Assembly (NCBI GenBank): GCA_025352325.1
Contig: JANXTR010000019.1
Span: forward strand, 1-64,000
Source of the DNA: Microbacteriaceae bacterium
GTDB lineage: Bacteria > Actinomycetota > Actinomycetes > Actinomycetales > Microbacteriaceae
Reading direction: 5' to 3'
DNA length: 64,000 nt
Shown: in pieces, positions 8,073 to 16,293 of the stretch
Layout of the letters: every line of letters begins with the position of its first letter
Numbering within the stretch: position 1 is the first letter of the stretch
Translations under genes and position numbers: made by a program
Notes under the pieces: generated by a model
Database searches by the model: none
What the model was told of the DNA's origin: nothing
The model's input: only the letters and a program-made list of their open reading frames with translations

Positions 8073-9191
8073 GTGGCTGGGAGTACGCGCTTAGTCGATC
8101 TCGTCCAGTCGCGGCTCGACGAGTTCCTCGCTGTGCGCGGAGCCGGCCTCGTGCAGATCTCTCCGGACCTTGCCGTCATCGACGATGCGGCCCGCAGCCT
8201 GCTCGCTGGCGGCAAGCGTTTCCGCGCCCTGTTCTGCTATTGGGGCTGGCGATCCGTGTCCGGTTTCGCGAGCGAGCACGACCAGCTGGACGACGGCGAC
8301 GGTCCCGGGCTCGACGCGGTGATCTCGGTGGCATCCGCCCTCGAGATGTTCCATGCGGCCGCCCTGGTGCACGACGACATCATGGACAACTCCGACCTGC
8401 GGCGCGGCAAGCCGAGTGTTCACAAGCGGTTCGAGGCGTGGCACGGGCAGCAGTCCTGGTCCGGCTCGGCCCCTCAGTACGGCGAGGCGACCGCGCTGCT
8501 CATCGGCGACCTGCTGCTCGCCTGGAGCGACGAACTGTTCGACGCGGGAACGCGTGCGCTGCGGCATCCGAAGGCGGCCATCGCGGCCCGCGACGAGTTC
8601 GCGACTATGCGCACGGAGGTGACCGTCGGCCAGTACCTCGACATGCTCGAGGAGACCTCCTGGCGCAGCAGGCCCGAGACCGAGCTGCTTTCGCGCGCGC
8701 ACCGGGTCATCGTCTACAAGTCGGCGAAGTACAGCGTGGAGGCCCCGCTCGCGATCGGCGCCTCGCTGGCAGACGCCTCGCTCCCCCAGCTCGCGGCCCT
8801 GCGCGCGTTCGGCCTCCCGCTCGGCGTCGCCTTCCAGCTGCGCGACGACCTGCTCGGGGTCTTCGGCGATCCAGCCGTCACGGGAAAGCCAGCGGGCGAC
8901 GACCTCCGCGAGGGCAAGCGCACCGTGCTCGTCACGCTCGCGCGCCAGAAGCTGCCGGGCGGCTCGGGGCGCCTCTTCGACGAACTGCTAGGCGACGACG
9001 ATCTCGACGAACAGCAGATCCGGATGCTGCAGAACGCGGTCCGCGACAGCGGCGCCGTCGAGCAGGTCGAGAAGATCATCGCCCACAACGTGAGCGTCGC
9101 CACGGCGGCTCTCACGGATGCACCGCTCACCCGCTCGGCTCGCGATCAGCTGAGCGAGCTCGCCGACGCGGTCACCCGCCGCGAGAGTTAG
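8073..9191 (+). CDS. idsA: Polyprenyl (geranylgeranyl-type) diphosphate synthase
   Basis: A trans-isoprenyl diphosphate synthase that condenses isopentenyl units to make precursors of menaquinone, carotenoids or lipid carriers. The 372-residue protein has both aspartate-rich metal sites, DDIMD (101-105) and DDLLGVFGD (258-266), with FQLRDD before the second. Bulky residues before the first motif are not obvious, so chain length cannot be fixed; C20 is likely from the family. The start is GTG. Its neighbours match Rv2173 (idsA2) of M. tuberculosis. Confidence 0.9.
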   Translation: MAGSTRLVDLVQSRLDEFLAVRGAGLVQISPDLAVIDDAARSLLAGGKRFRALFCYWGWRSVSGFASEHDQLDDGDGPGLDAVISVASALEMFHAAALVHDDIMDNSDLRRGKPSVHKRFEAWHGQQSWSGSAPQYGEATALLIGDLLLAWSDELFDAGTRALRHPKAAIAARDEFATMRTEVTVGQYLDMLEETSWRSRPETELLSRAHRVIVYKSAKYSVEAPLAIGASLADASLPQLAALRAFGLPLGVAFQLRDDLLGVFGDPAVTGKPAGDDLREGKRTVLVTLARQKLPGGSGRLFDELLGDDDLDEQQIRMLQNAVRDSGAVEQVEKIIAHNVSVATAALTDAPLTRSARDQLSELADAVTRRES

Positions 9192-9210
9192 CGCGAAGCT
9201 GGCGGAGAAC

Positions 9211-9552
9211 TCAGAAGCCGAGAGCCTGGGCGACTCGGCGCACTTCCGCCTTGCGTCCGGCTTTGAGTGCGTCGACCGGCGGGACGCCGAGGCTGTCCTC
9301 CTCGGTCAGCAGCCAGTGGATGGCCTCGTCGTCGCTGAATCCGGCGTCGCCGAGAACCACGATCGTGCCACGGAGGTCGCCGAGCGGCTCGCTCCCGTCG
9401 AGGAACGCGGCGGGCACCCGGGTGACACCGTCGACGCGGGCCGCCAGCAGCGCGCGGTCCTCGATCAGGCGGCGGACCTTGCTCTGTGGGAGGCCCATCA
9501 GGTCGACGAGGTCGGGAATGGTCAGCCACGTCGGGCCGGCGGAGTCGCTCAC
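9211..9552 (-). CDS. Rv2175c-family DNA-binding protein
   Basis: A 113-residue protein with a winged helix-turn-helix-like N-terminal half (TWLTIPDLVDLMGLPQSKVR, residues 8-27) and a C-terminal half typical of the Rv2175c family. In mycobacteria the homologue is a DNA-binding substrate of the kinase PknL, and here the kinase gene is 1.6 kb away. It converges with the prenyl synthase, 19 nt apart. The genes it controls are unknown. Confidence 0.85.
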   Translation of the reverse strand: MSDSAGPTWLTIPDLVDLMGLPQSKVRRLIEDRALLAARVDGVTRVPAAFLDGSEPLGDLRGTIVVLGDAGFSDDEAIHWLLTEEDSLGVPPVDALKAGRKAEVRRVAQALGF

Positions 9553-9646
9553 CCTCCTAGAGTGCCACGTCCCATCGCGGCCCGCCCCGACATCCGACTG
9601 TTACGAATGTGTTAACTCCCGCAACACAGGCCACGGTGATTGACTC

Positions 9647-9655
9647 TGATAATCT
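9647..9655 (+). promoter_or_regulatory. Extended -10 promoter (TGATAATCT) of the LysM gene
   Basis: TG-A-TAATCT is a near-consensus extended -10. Transcription would start near 9662, leaving a leader of about 50 nt that contains GGGGAAAGG close to the ATG. I see no convincing -35 box, which fits an extended -10 promoter. Confidence 0.5.
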
Positions 9656-9711
9656 TCTGTGACAGCGTGAGCTGCGCCGCCACGCGTCTGTGTGCGGGGA
9701 AAGGCAGCACG

Positions 9712-11058
9712 ATGAGTGAGACGACGGACCGGGGCGCATTCGCCCGCCGGGTGTTCTCCGGCCTGATCCCCTCGGCGATCCAGATCCCGCAGCATGCGGA
9801 CATCCCCTTCCGCTCCACGCGGATGGGCAAGGGCGTGATGGCCACTATGCCGCTCATGCTCGCCAGCGCGATGACCGTGAGCATGAACCTCACCGCGCCG
9901 CTCGAGTCGGCCTCCGCCGCCACCAAGCGTCCCGTGAAGGCGAAGAGCGAGCTCGCCAAGTCGCTGCGCGAGATCATCACCACCGCGGTGACCTCCCAGG
10001 CTGTCACCACGACCGCCGCCGCCGCCGCCGCCACCTCCTACACGGTCACCGCGGGCGACACCGTCTCGTCGATCGCCGGTCGCTACGGCCTGTCGACGGC
10101 CTCGGTGCTCGCCGCGAACGGTCTCAGCTGGAAGTCGCTGATCTTCCCCGGCCAGGTCCTCAAGCTCGCGGCTCCGGTCGCCGCAGCGGCTCCCGCCCCC
10201 GCGCCGACCGCAGCGGTTCCCGCCGTCCCAGCCGTCGCCGGCCGGTACATGATTCAGCGAGGCGACACGATCAGCAAGATTGCGGACCGCTTCGGCGTCA
10301 CCACGCAGGCGGTTCTCACGGCCAACGGTCTGGGCTGGTCGAGCATCATCTACGGCGGTCAGACCATCACGATTCCCGCGGGCGGCTCAGCGCCGCTCGC
10401 AGTCCAGACCGTCTCCTCCGTCACCCGAGTCGCCACGGAGCCCGCCGCTCCGCCCCCCGCTCCCGCAGCGTCCACCAGCTACACGATCCGCTCGGGCGAC
10501 ACCATCTCGTCGATTTCGAAGAGCACCGGAGTGCCCGTGTCGTCGATCATGGCCGCGAACGCACTCGGCACCTCGAGCATCATCTACGCCGGTCGCGCGC
10601 TGGTGATCCCGGGTGCCACCTCGGCCCCGACAGCCGGCACCTCGGCCACTCCGATCACCGACGAGATGGCCGCAAACGCGCGCATCATCATCCAAGTCGG
10701 TCGCCGTCTCGGTGTTCCCGATCGCGGCATCGTCGTCGCGCTGGCCGCCGCCGCCCAGGAATCCGGGATGCGCAACATCGACTATGGCGATCGGGACTCG
10801 GTCGGCATCTTCCAACAGCGCCCAAGCATGGGCTGGGGCAGCGCCGCCCAGTTGCTCGACGTGGACCACGCGGCCCAGCTCTTCTACGGCGGCCCGAGCA
10901 ACCCGAACCAGGGGACGACCCGCGGACTGCTCGACATCGCTGGCTGGCAGTCGATGACGGTCGCGGGCGCCGCGCAGGCGGTGCAGATCTCGGCGTTCCC
11001 GGATGCCTACGCCAAGTGGGAGACCAGCGCCCGGTCCTGGCTCGCCCAATACCGCTAG
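9712..11058 (+). CDS. Secreted LysM protein with C-terminal lytic-transglycosylase-like domain
   Basis: A 448-residue cell-wall protein. A hydrophobic helix at about 42-68, followed by an Ala-rich stretch, looks like an export signal or anchor behind an unusually long N terminus. Three LysM peptidoglycan-binding modules follow (about 109-152, 178-222 and 256-300), joined by Ala/Pro linkers. The C-terminal domain (314-448) has ALAAAAQES with a candidate catalytic Glu350 and SVGIFQQRPSMGWG, typical of actinobacterial transglycosylase-like domains. The ATG at 9712 has a GGGGAAAGG ribosome site. The next gene encodes a PASTA kinase, so both may act at the same wall. Confidence 0.88.
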   Translation: MSETTDRGAFARRVFSGLIPSAIQIPQHADIPFRSTRMGKGVMATMPLMLASAMTVSMNLTAPLESASAATKRPVKAKSELAKSLREIITTAVTSQAVTTTAAAAAATSYTVTAGDTVSSIAGRYGLSTASVLAANGLSWKSLIFPGQVLKLAAPVAAAAPAPAPTAAVPAVPAVAGRYMIQRGDTISKIADRFGVTTQAVLTANGLGWSSIIYGGQTITIPAGGSAPLAVQTVSSVTRVATEPAAPPPAPAASTSYTIRSGDTISSISKSTGVPVSSIMAANALGTSSIIYAGRALVIPGATSAPTAGTSATPITDEMAANARIIIQVGRRLGVPDRGIVVALAAAAQESGMRNIDYGDRDSVGIFQQRPSMGWGSAAQLLDVDHAAQLFYGGPSNPNQGTTRGLLDIAGWQSMTVAGAAQAVQISAFPDAYAKWETSARSWLAQYR

Positions 11059-11101
11059 GTCTCGCACCGTGTGGGAGCCGAGTGTTCAGGATGACGCTGC
11101 C

Positions 11102-11107
11102 TACACT
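11102..11107 (+). promoter_or_regulatory. -10 box TACACT of a probable leaderless transcript
   Basis: TACACT sits 6 nt before the GTG chosen as the kinase start and supports that start over the frame's earlier codons. Confidence 0.5.
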
Positions 11108-11113
11108 CGACTG

Positions 11114-13057
11114 GTGAGCGTCAACACCACCGATCCGATGATCGGCCGTCTGATCGACGGCCGTTATCAGGTGCGCTCCCGGATCGCCCGCGGGGGCATG
11201 GCGACGGTCTACCTCGCCACCGATCTCCGACTCGAGCGCCGCGTCGCCGTGAAGGTGATGCACGGTCACCTTGCCGATGACAGCCAGTTCAAGCAGCGCT
11301 TCATCCAGGAGGCCCGTTCGGCTGCGCGTCTGGCGCACCCGAACGTCGTGAACGTCTTCGATCAGGGCCAGGATGCCGACAGCGCCTACCTGGTAATGGA
11401 GTACCTCCCCGGCATCACCCTCCGTGATCTGCTGGTGGAGTACAGCTCCCTGACGAGCCAGCAGACCATCGACATCACCGAGGCGGTGCTCTCCGGACTG
11501 GCGGCAGCGCACAAGGCGGGCATCGTCCACCGCGACCTGAAGCCCGAGAACGTGCTGCTGGCCGACGACGGCCGCATCAAGATCGGTGACTTCGGGCTTG
11601 CGCGAGCGGCATCCGCGAACACTGCCACCGGCGCGGCGCTGCTTGGCACGATCGCCTACCTCTCTCCCGAGCTCGTCACCCGCGGCGTCGCCGACACCCG
11701 CAGCGACATCTACGCCGTCGGCATCATGATGTTCGAGATGCTCACCGGCGAGCAGCCCTTCAAGGGCGAGCAGCCGATGCAGATCGCCTACCAGCACGCC
11801 AACGACACGGTCCCTGCCCCGAGCGGCAAGAACTCGAAGGTGCCCGCCGAGCTGGACGAGCTTGTGATGTGGGCGACGGCGCGCGACCCCGAGCAGCGTC
11901 CCCGCGACGCCCGAGCCATGCTCGACCAGTTGCACGAGACCGAGTCGCTGCTGCGCACGGCCCTGCCGACCGGGTCGACCGCCGCCCAGCGCACCATGGT
12001 GCTGCCTGCCGCCACGCAACGCTTCGCCGCCTCCGCACGACAAGCCACCGACGAGACGCAAATCATCGGCGCACGCACGCCTGTGAAGGCCGCCGCCGTG
12101 TCGGACTCCACCGCCGCGCTCACCAAGGTCTCGCAGAGGCGGCGCGGTCGCGGCCTCGCACTCTTCCTCGTCATCCTGCTCCTCGTCGGCGGCGCAGGCT
12201 TCGCCGGCTGGTGGTTCGGTGCCGGGCCCGGGGCGAAGGTCGGGGTCCCCTCGGTCGCCAGGATGACCATCGCCGACGCGACCACCGCGCTCACGAAGGC
12301 CGGGCTCACGGTCAACCCGACGAACGGCGAGGTCTACTCGCTCGACGTCGCGGCCGGCAGCGTGGCGCAGACCAACCCTAAGTCGGGCACGCCGGTGGCC
12401 AAGAACGGCCGCGTGCAGCTGCTGCTCTCGAAGGGGCTGCGGCCCTTCGACTTGCCCACCTTCGCCGGGCAGACCGAGAAGGACGCGGATGCCCTGATCG
12501 CCACGCACTGGAAGGCCGGCAAGCCGATCCAGCAGTTCGACGGCACGGTGCCCGCCGGCACGGTCATCGACGCGCTCGACGCGAAGAACGCGAGCCTGAA
12601 GGGCGTCGCGCAGTACGGCGAGGGCCAGACGATTACCCTGATCGTCTCTGTGGGTGCCCTGCCCACCGATCTCGCCGGCAAGAGCGTCGCCGACGCCACC
12701 AGCGAGCTGAAGGCCCTCAACCTCGTCGTCTCGGGTCAGGTCGGCGAGTTCAGTCAGGATGTCGCCAAGGGCGCCGTTGTCGGACTCGTCACCACGAACG
12801 TGGACGGCAGCCCCCTGACAATCCGCTGGAGCGACAACGTGCAGCTGCGGACCTCGAAGGGCCGGGAGCAGGTGCCCGTGCCGGATGTCGTCGGAAAAAC
12901 CTGGGCCACAGCGAAGAAAATGCTCACGGGTGCGGGATTCCAGTTGAACTACAATCCCGCTGCCGATGTCTTCCCCGGCGCACTGACCGTCAGCAAGACC
13001 GATCCCGCGGGCGGCACGAGCGCCGACAAGGGGTCAACGATCAAGGTCTCCTTCTAG
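11114..13057 (+). CDS. pknL: Membrane Ser/Thr protein kinase with PASTA repeats, PknL type
   Basis: A Hanks-type kinase with an intracellular catalytic domain (about 17-280) showing the Gly-rich loop GRYQVRSRIARGGMATVY, Lys47, HRDLKPEN (139-146) and DFGLAR (159-164). A juxtamembrane segment with Thr-rich sites follows, then one membrane helix (about 347-367) and four PASTA-like repeats outside (about 372-647) that would sense wall fragments. Synteny with idsA, Rv2175c and aroG points to PknL rather than PknB. The start GTG 11114 follows a -10 box by 6 nt; ATG 11138 is an alternative. Confidence 0.92.
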   Translation: MSVNTTDPMIGRLIDGRYQVRSRIARGGMATVYLATDLRLERRVAVKVMHGHLADDSQFKQRFIQEARSAARLAHPNVVNVFDQGQDADSAYLVMEYLPGITLRDLLVEYSSLTSQQTIDITEAVLSGLAAAHKAGIVHRDLKPENVLLADDGRIKIGDFGLARAASANTATGAALLGTIAYLSPELVTRGVADTRSDIYAVGIMMFEMLTGEQPFKGEQPMQIAYQHANDTVPAPSGKNSKVPAELDELVMWATARDPEQRPRDARAMLDQLHETESLLRTALPTGSTAAQRTMVLPAATQRFAASARQATDETQIIGARTPVKAAAVSDSTAALTKVSQRRRGRGLALFLVILLLVGGAGFAGWWFGAGPGAKVGVPSVARMTIADATTALTKAGLTVNPTNGEVYSLDVAAGSVAQTNPKSGTPVAKNGRVQLLLSKGLRPFDLPTFAGQTEKDADALIATHWKAGKPIQQFDGTVPAGTVIDALDAKNASLKGVAQYGEGQTITLIVSVGALPTDLAGKSVADATSELKALNLVVSGQVGEFSQDVAKGAVVGLVTTNVDGSPLTIRWSDNVQLRTSKGREQVPVPDVVGKTWATAKKMLTGAGFQLNYNPAADVFPGALTVSKTDPAGGTSADKGSTIKVSF

Positions 13058-13076
13058 GTGACTGGCACGCCGAGCC

Positions 13077-14450
13077 TCAGCGCGCGATCGTCAGCTCCTC
13101 GGCGACCAGGAACGCCAGCTCCAGCGACTGCATGTGATTTAGGCGCGGATCGCAGAGCGACTCGTACTTGGTCGCCAGCGTCGCCTCATCGATCTGCTCC
13201 GAGCCGCCGAGGCACTCGGTGACGTCGTCGCCGGTGAGCTCCACGTGGATGCCGCCCGGGTGCGTGCCCGCGGCCCGGTGGGATTCGAAGAAGCCGCGCA
13301 CCTCATCCACGACGTCGTCGAAGCGACGCGTCTTGTAGCCGGTGGGCGTTGTCAGACCGTTGCCGTGCATCGGGTCGGTGACCCACAGCGGCGTTGCACC
13401 GAAGCTCTTGATGGCCTCAAGCAGCGGCGGTAGCGCATCCCGCACCCTGCCGGCGCCCATACGCGTGATGAAGGTGAGACGACCCGGCTCGCGCTCGGGG
13501 TCGAGTTTGTCGATCAGGCGCTCCATGTCGTCGGCCGAGGTGCTCGGGCCGAGCTTCACACCGATCGGGTTGCGGATGCGCGCGAAGTAGTCGACGTGGG
13601 CATCCTCCAGTCCGCGGGTGCGCTCGCCGATCCACAGGAAATGCGCGCTCGTATTCACAGGCGTGCCGTTGCGCGAGTCGATGCGGGTCATCGGGCGCTC
13701 GTAGTCCATCAGCAGGCCCTCGTGGCTGGTGTAGAACTCGACGCGCTTCAGCTCGTCGAAGTCGGCGCCCGCCGCCTCCATGAACTTGACGGCACGGTCG
13801 ATCTCGGAGGCAAGGCTCGCGTACCGCTGGTTCGCGGGGTTGGTGGCGAAGCCCTTGTTCCAGCTGTGCACCTCGCGGAGGTCGGCGAACCCGCCCTGCG
13901 TGAACGCACGGATCAGATTGAGCGTCGATGCGGAGGTGTGGTAACCCTTGATCAGTCGCTGCGGGTCGGCCTGGCGCGACTCCGGCGTGAACGGGTAGCC
14001 GTTGACGATGTCGCCGCGGTAGGCGGGCAGCGTGACGTCGCCGCGGGTCTCGTTGTCGCTGGAGCGCGGCTTCGCGAACTGGCCCGCCATGCGGCCCATC
14101 TTGACGATCGGCATGGAGGCGCCGTAGGTGAGGACGACCGCCATCTGCAGCAGCGTCTTGAGCCGGTTGCGAATCTGCTCGGCGGTCGCGCCGGCGAAGG
14201 TCTCGGCGCAGTCGCCGCCCTGCAGCAGGAACGCGTCGCCTCGCGCGGCACGGGCCAGACGCTCGCGCAGGATGTCGACCTCCCCCGCGAAGATCAGCGG
14301 CGGGAGCGTCGCCAACTCGGCGGACGCGGCGGCGACGGCCGCGGCATCCGGCCATTCCGGCTGCTGCTTGATGGGCAGCCGACGCCAATAGTCGAGACCG
14401 GCGATCACACTGGGATCGGCCTGCACGATGGTCTCTGACGCGTCTGACAC
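13077..14450 (-). CDS. aroG: 3-deoxy-7-phosphoheptulonate (DAHP) synthase, class II
   Basis: The first enzyme of the shikimate pathway, joining erythrose 4-phosphate and phosphoenolpyruvate. The 457-residue length and motifs such as FLLQGGDCAETF near residue 75 and VKMGRMAGQFAKPRSS identify the plant/mycobacterial class II form. The start is GTG. The gene converges on the kinase gene with 19 nt between them, a position matching Rv2178c next to pknL in M. tuberculosis. Confidence 0.97.
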   Translation of the reverse strand: MSDASETIVQADPSVIAGLDYWRRLPIKQQPEWPDAAAVAAASAELATLPPLIFAGEVDILRERLARAARGDAFLLQGGDCAETFAGATAEQIRNRLKTLLQMAVVLTYGASMPIVKMGRMAGQFAKPRSSDNETRGDVTLPAYRGDIVNGYPFTPESRQADPQRLIKGYHTSASTLNLIRAFTQGGFADLREVHSWNKGFATNPANQRYASLASEIDRAVKFMEAAGADFDELKRVEFYTSHEGLLMDYERPMTRIDSRNGTPVNTSAHFLWIGERTRGLEDAHVDYFARIRNPIGVKLGPSTSADDMERLIDKLDPEREPGRLTFITRMGAGRVRDALPPLLEAIKSFGATPLWVTDPMHGNGLTTPTGYKTRRFDDVVDEVRGFFESHRAAGTHPGGIHVELTGDDVTECLGGSEQIDEATLATKYESLCDPRLNHMQSLELAFLVAEELTIAR

Positions 14451-14538
14451 GGGTTTCCTCTGGTTATGCGGCGTAGGTCACGCCAGCCGTTCAGCCTATA
14501 AGAGCGGCAACGACGACGCTGACCGGATGCCGCGGTCG

Positions 14539-15252
14539 CTACTTCTTGGCCTTGGCCGCCCGCGCATCGACGGGGCTCTGCTTGCGGCCCTTGATCGAGG
14601 AGGCGTACACGTCGACGTACTCCTGGCCACTGATGCGCGACAGCTCGTACATGATCTCGTCGGTGATGGAGCGGAGCACGAACCGGTCGCCCTCCATGCC
14701 CGCGAAGCGACTGAAGTCGAGCGGCTCGCCGAAGACGACACCGACGCGACCGGCCTTCGGGAACTTCGCCCCCACCGGCATGATCTTCTCGGTGTCGATC
14801 ATCGCGACCGGGATGACGATGGCGCCCGATTCGAGGATCATCCGGGCCACGCCGGTCCGGCCGCGGTAGAGCCGCCCGTCGGGGCTGCGGGTGCCCTCGG
14901 GGTAGATGCCGAGCTGGCCGCCCGCCGCGAGGTGCTCAAGGCCCGAGTCGAGCGCCGCCGACGAGGCCTTGCCGCCCGAGCGGTCGATCGGCAGCTGATG
15001 GATCGCCAGGAAGAACCAGCGCATCAGCGCGCCGATAGTGCCGGCACCGGTGAAGTACTCGCTCTTGGCCAGGAAGCTGATCGAACGCTTCACCGCGAGC
15101 GGCAGGAACACCGAGTCGATGAACGAGAGATGGTTGCTGGCGAAGATGACCGCGCCGCTCTCGGGCACATTCTCATCCCCCCGCGACCACGGTCGGAAGA
15201 CCGCATTCGCGAACGGAGAAATCATGAAGGTCTTCAGGAACCAGTACAACAC
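14539..15252 (-). CDS. 1-acyl-sn-glycerol-3-phosphate acyltransferase (PlsC family)
   Basis: A membrane-associated acyltransferase of phospholipid synthesis that acylates lysophosphatidate. The 237-residue protein shows the catalytic HLSFID (HX4D, 41-46) and the substrate motif PEGTRS (118-123). The N-terminal hydrophobic segment probably anchors it. The start is GTG with a GGGAGGT site upstream. It lies downstream of the ROK kinase gene (24 nt) and matches Rv2182c in order. The exact acyl acceptor is not certain. Confidence 0.88.
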   Translation of the reverse strand: MLYWFLKTFMISPFANAVFRPWSRGDENVPESGAVIFASNHLSFIDSVFLPLAVKRSISFLAKSEYFTGAGTIGALMRWFFLAIHQLPIDRSGGKASSAALDSGLEHLAAGGQLGIYPEGTRSPDGRLYRGRTGVARMILESGAIVIPVAMIDTEKIMPVGAKFPKAGRVGVVFGEPLDFSRFAGMEGDRFVLRSITDEIMYELSRISGQEYVDVYASSIKGRKQSPVDARAAKAKK

Positions 15253-15276
15253 GCGACCTCCCAGCGGCTTCCGAGT

Positions 15277-16227
15277 CTACCGGCGCTCGGCGTGCAGGCG
15301 GGCGAGGTCCGCCGCACCGACCACGCCCGCGTCGTTGACGAGTTCCGCGACCGCGAAGGTCGGCTCCGGATGGAACCCGCGCGCAGGCAGGTGGGCGAGG
15401 AAGGCCTCCCGGATCGGCTCGAGCAGCAGCTCTCCTGCTGCCGCCACTCCCCCGCCGAACACGAACAGCTGCGGGTCGAGAACCGCCCCGATGGATGCCG
15501 AGGCCTGCCCCAGCCACGACCCGAGTTCCCGCAAGGCGGCCAGGGCCCCGGGATCGCGATCCTCGATGAGTGCGGCGATGATCGTGCCGTCGAGCTGGCC
15601 TGCGGACTCGCGGGCCGCGGCGAGGTTCAGGCCGATGCCGCCGGCATCCGCGATCTCGTTGGCGTAGCGCAGGAGCGAGCGACCAGAGCCGTACTGCTCG
15701 ATGCAGCCGCGCTGTCCGCAGCCGCATGGCAGGCCGCCGGGGACCACGCGGAGGTGTCCGATCTCGCCGGCCGCTCCGAATCCGCCGCGCAGAAGGTTGC
15801 CGTCGACAATGACCGCGCCCCCGACGCCGGTGCCGATCGTGAGGAGGGTCATGTCGGTGGCGCCGCGCCCTGCGCCGAAGCGGTACTCGGCCCAGCCGGC
15901 GGCGTTGGCGTCGTTGTCGATGGTGATGTCGAGTCCGGGGAGCAGCTGCATGAGCGCGTCGCGGAACGGCTCGCCGCGCCAGTTGATGTTGGGCGCGTAG
16001 TAGACGATCGACTGGGTGGCATCGACGAATCCGGCCGCCGCGACCCCCGCGGCGATGACCGCGACGCCGTCGCGCAGCTCCTGGACGAGCTCAACGACGT
16101 TCTCGACGATCGCTACCGGATCGCCCGCGGGCGTAGGTCGTTTGAGCGCACGGAGAATCTCCCCCGACTCGCTGACGAGGGCTCCGGCGATCTTGGTTCC
16201 GCCGATGTCGATTCCGATGGCATGCAC
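15277..16227 (-). CDS. glkA: ROK-family glucokinase
   Basis: An ATP-dependent sugar kinase, most likely glucokinase. The 316-residue protein has the phosphate-binding DIGGTK at about 7-12, the sugar-binding segment ITIDNDANAAG, and the ROK zinc signature CGCGQRGCIEQYGSG. No DNA-binding domain precedes it, so it is an enzyme rather than a ROK repressor. It is cotranscribed with the acyltransferase and divergent from the fadD gene. Polyphosphate use is not indicated by any motif I recognise. Confidence 0.88.
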   Translation of the reverse strand: MHAIGIDIGGTKIAGALVSESGEILRALKRPTPAGDPVAIVENVVELVQELRDGVAVIAAGVAAAGFVDATQSIVYYAPNINWRGEPFRDALMQLLPGLDITIDNDANAAGWAEYRFGAGRGATDMTLLTIGTGVGGAVIVDGNLLRGGFGAAGEIGHLRVVPGGLPCGCGQRGCIEQYGSGRSLLRYANEIADAGGIGLNLAAARESAGQLDGTIIAALIEDRDPGALAALRELGSWLGQASASIGAVLDPQLFVFGGGVAAAGELLLEPIREAFLAHLPARGFHPEPTFAVAELVNDAGVVGAADLARLHAERR

Positions 16228-16293
16228 GGGTCACGACTTTACCCAACGACGTAGGCTGAGCTTGCGAACACCATCGGTACCGAAGGAGCTGCC

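Noticed and set aside
9640-9711. c-di-AMP (ydaO-type) riboswitch before the LysM gene
   Set aside because: Such switches often precede actinobacterial wall hydrolases, but the leader here is only about 50 nt and lacks the motif.
11003-11113. An earlier start for the PASTA kinase
   Set aside because: The extra 37 codons overlap the end of the LysM gene, lack family similarity and precede the -10 box that fits the GTG at 11114.
14428-16254. A 608-residue plus-strand frame
   Set aside because: It is a shadow of the PlsC-like and ROK genes on the opposite strand, both with full motifs.
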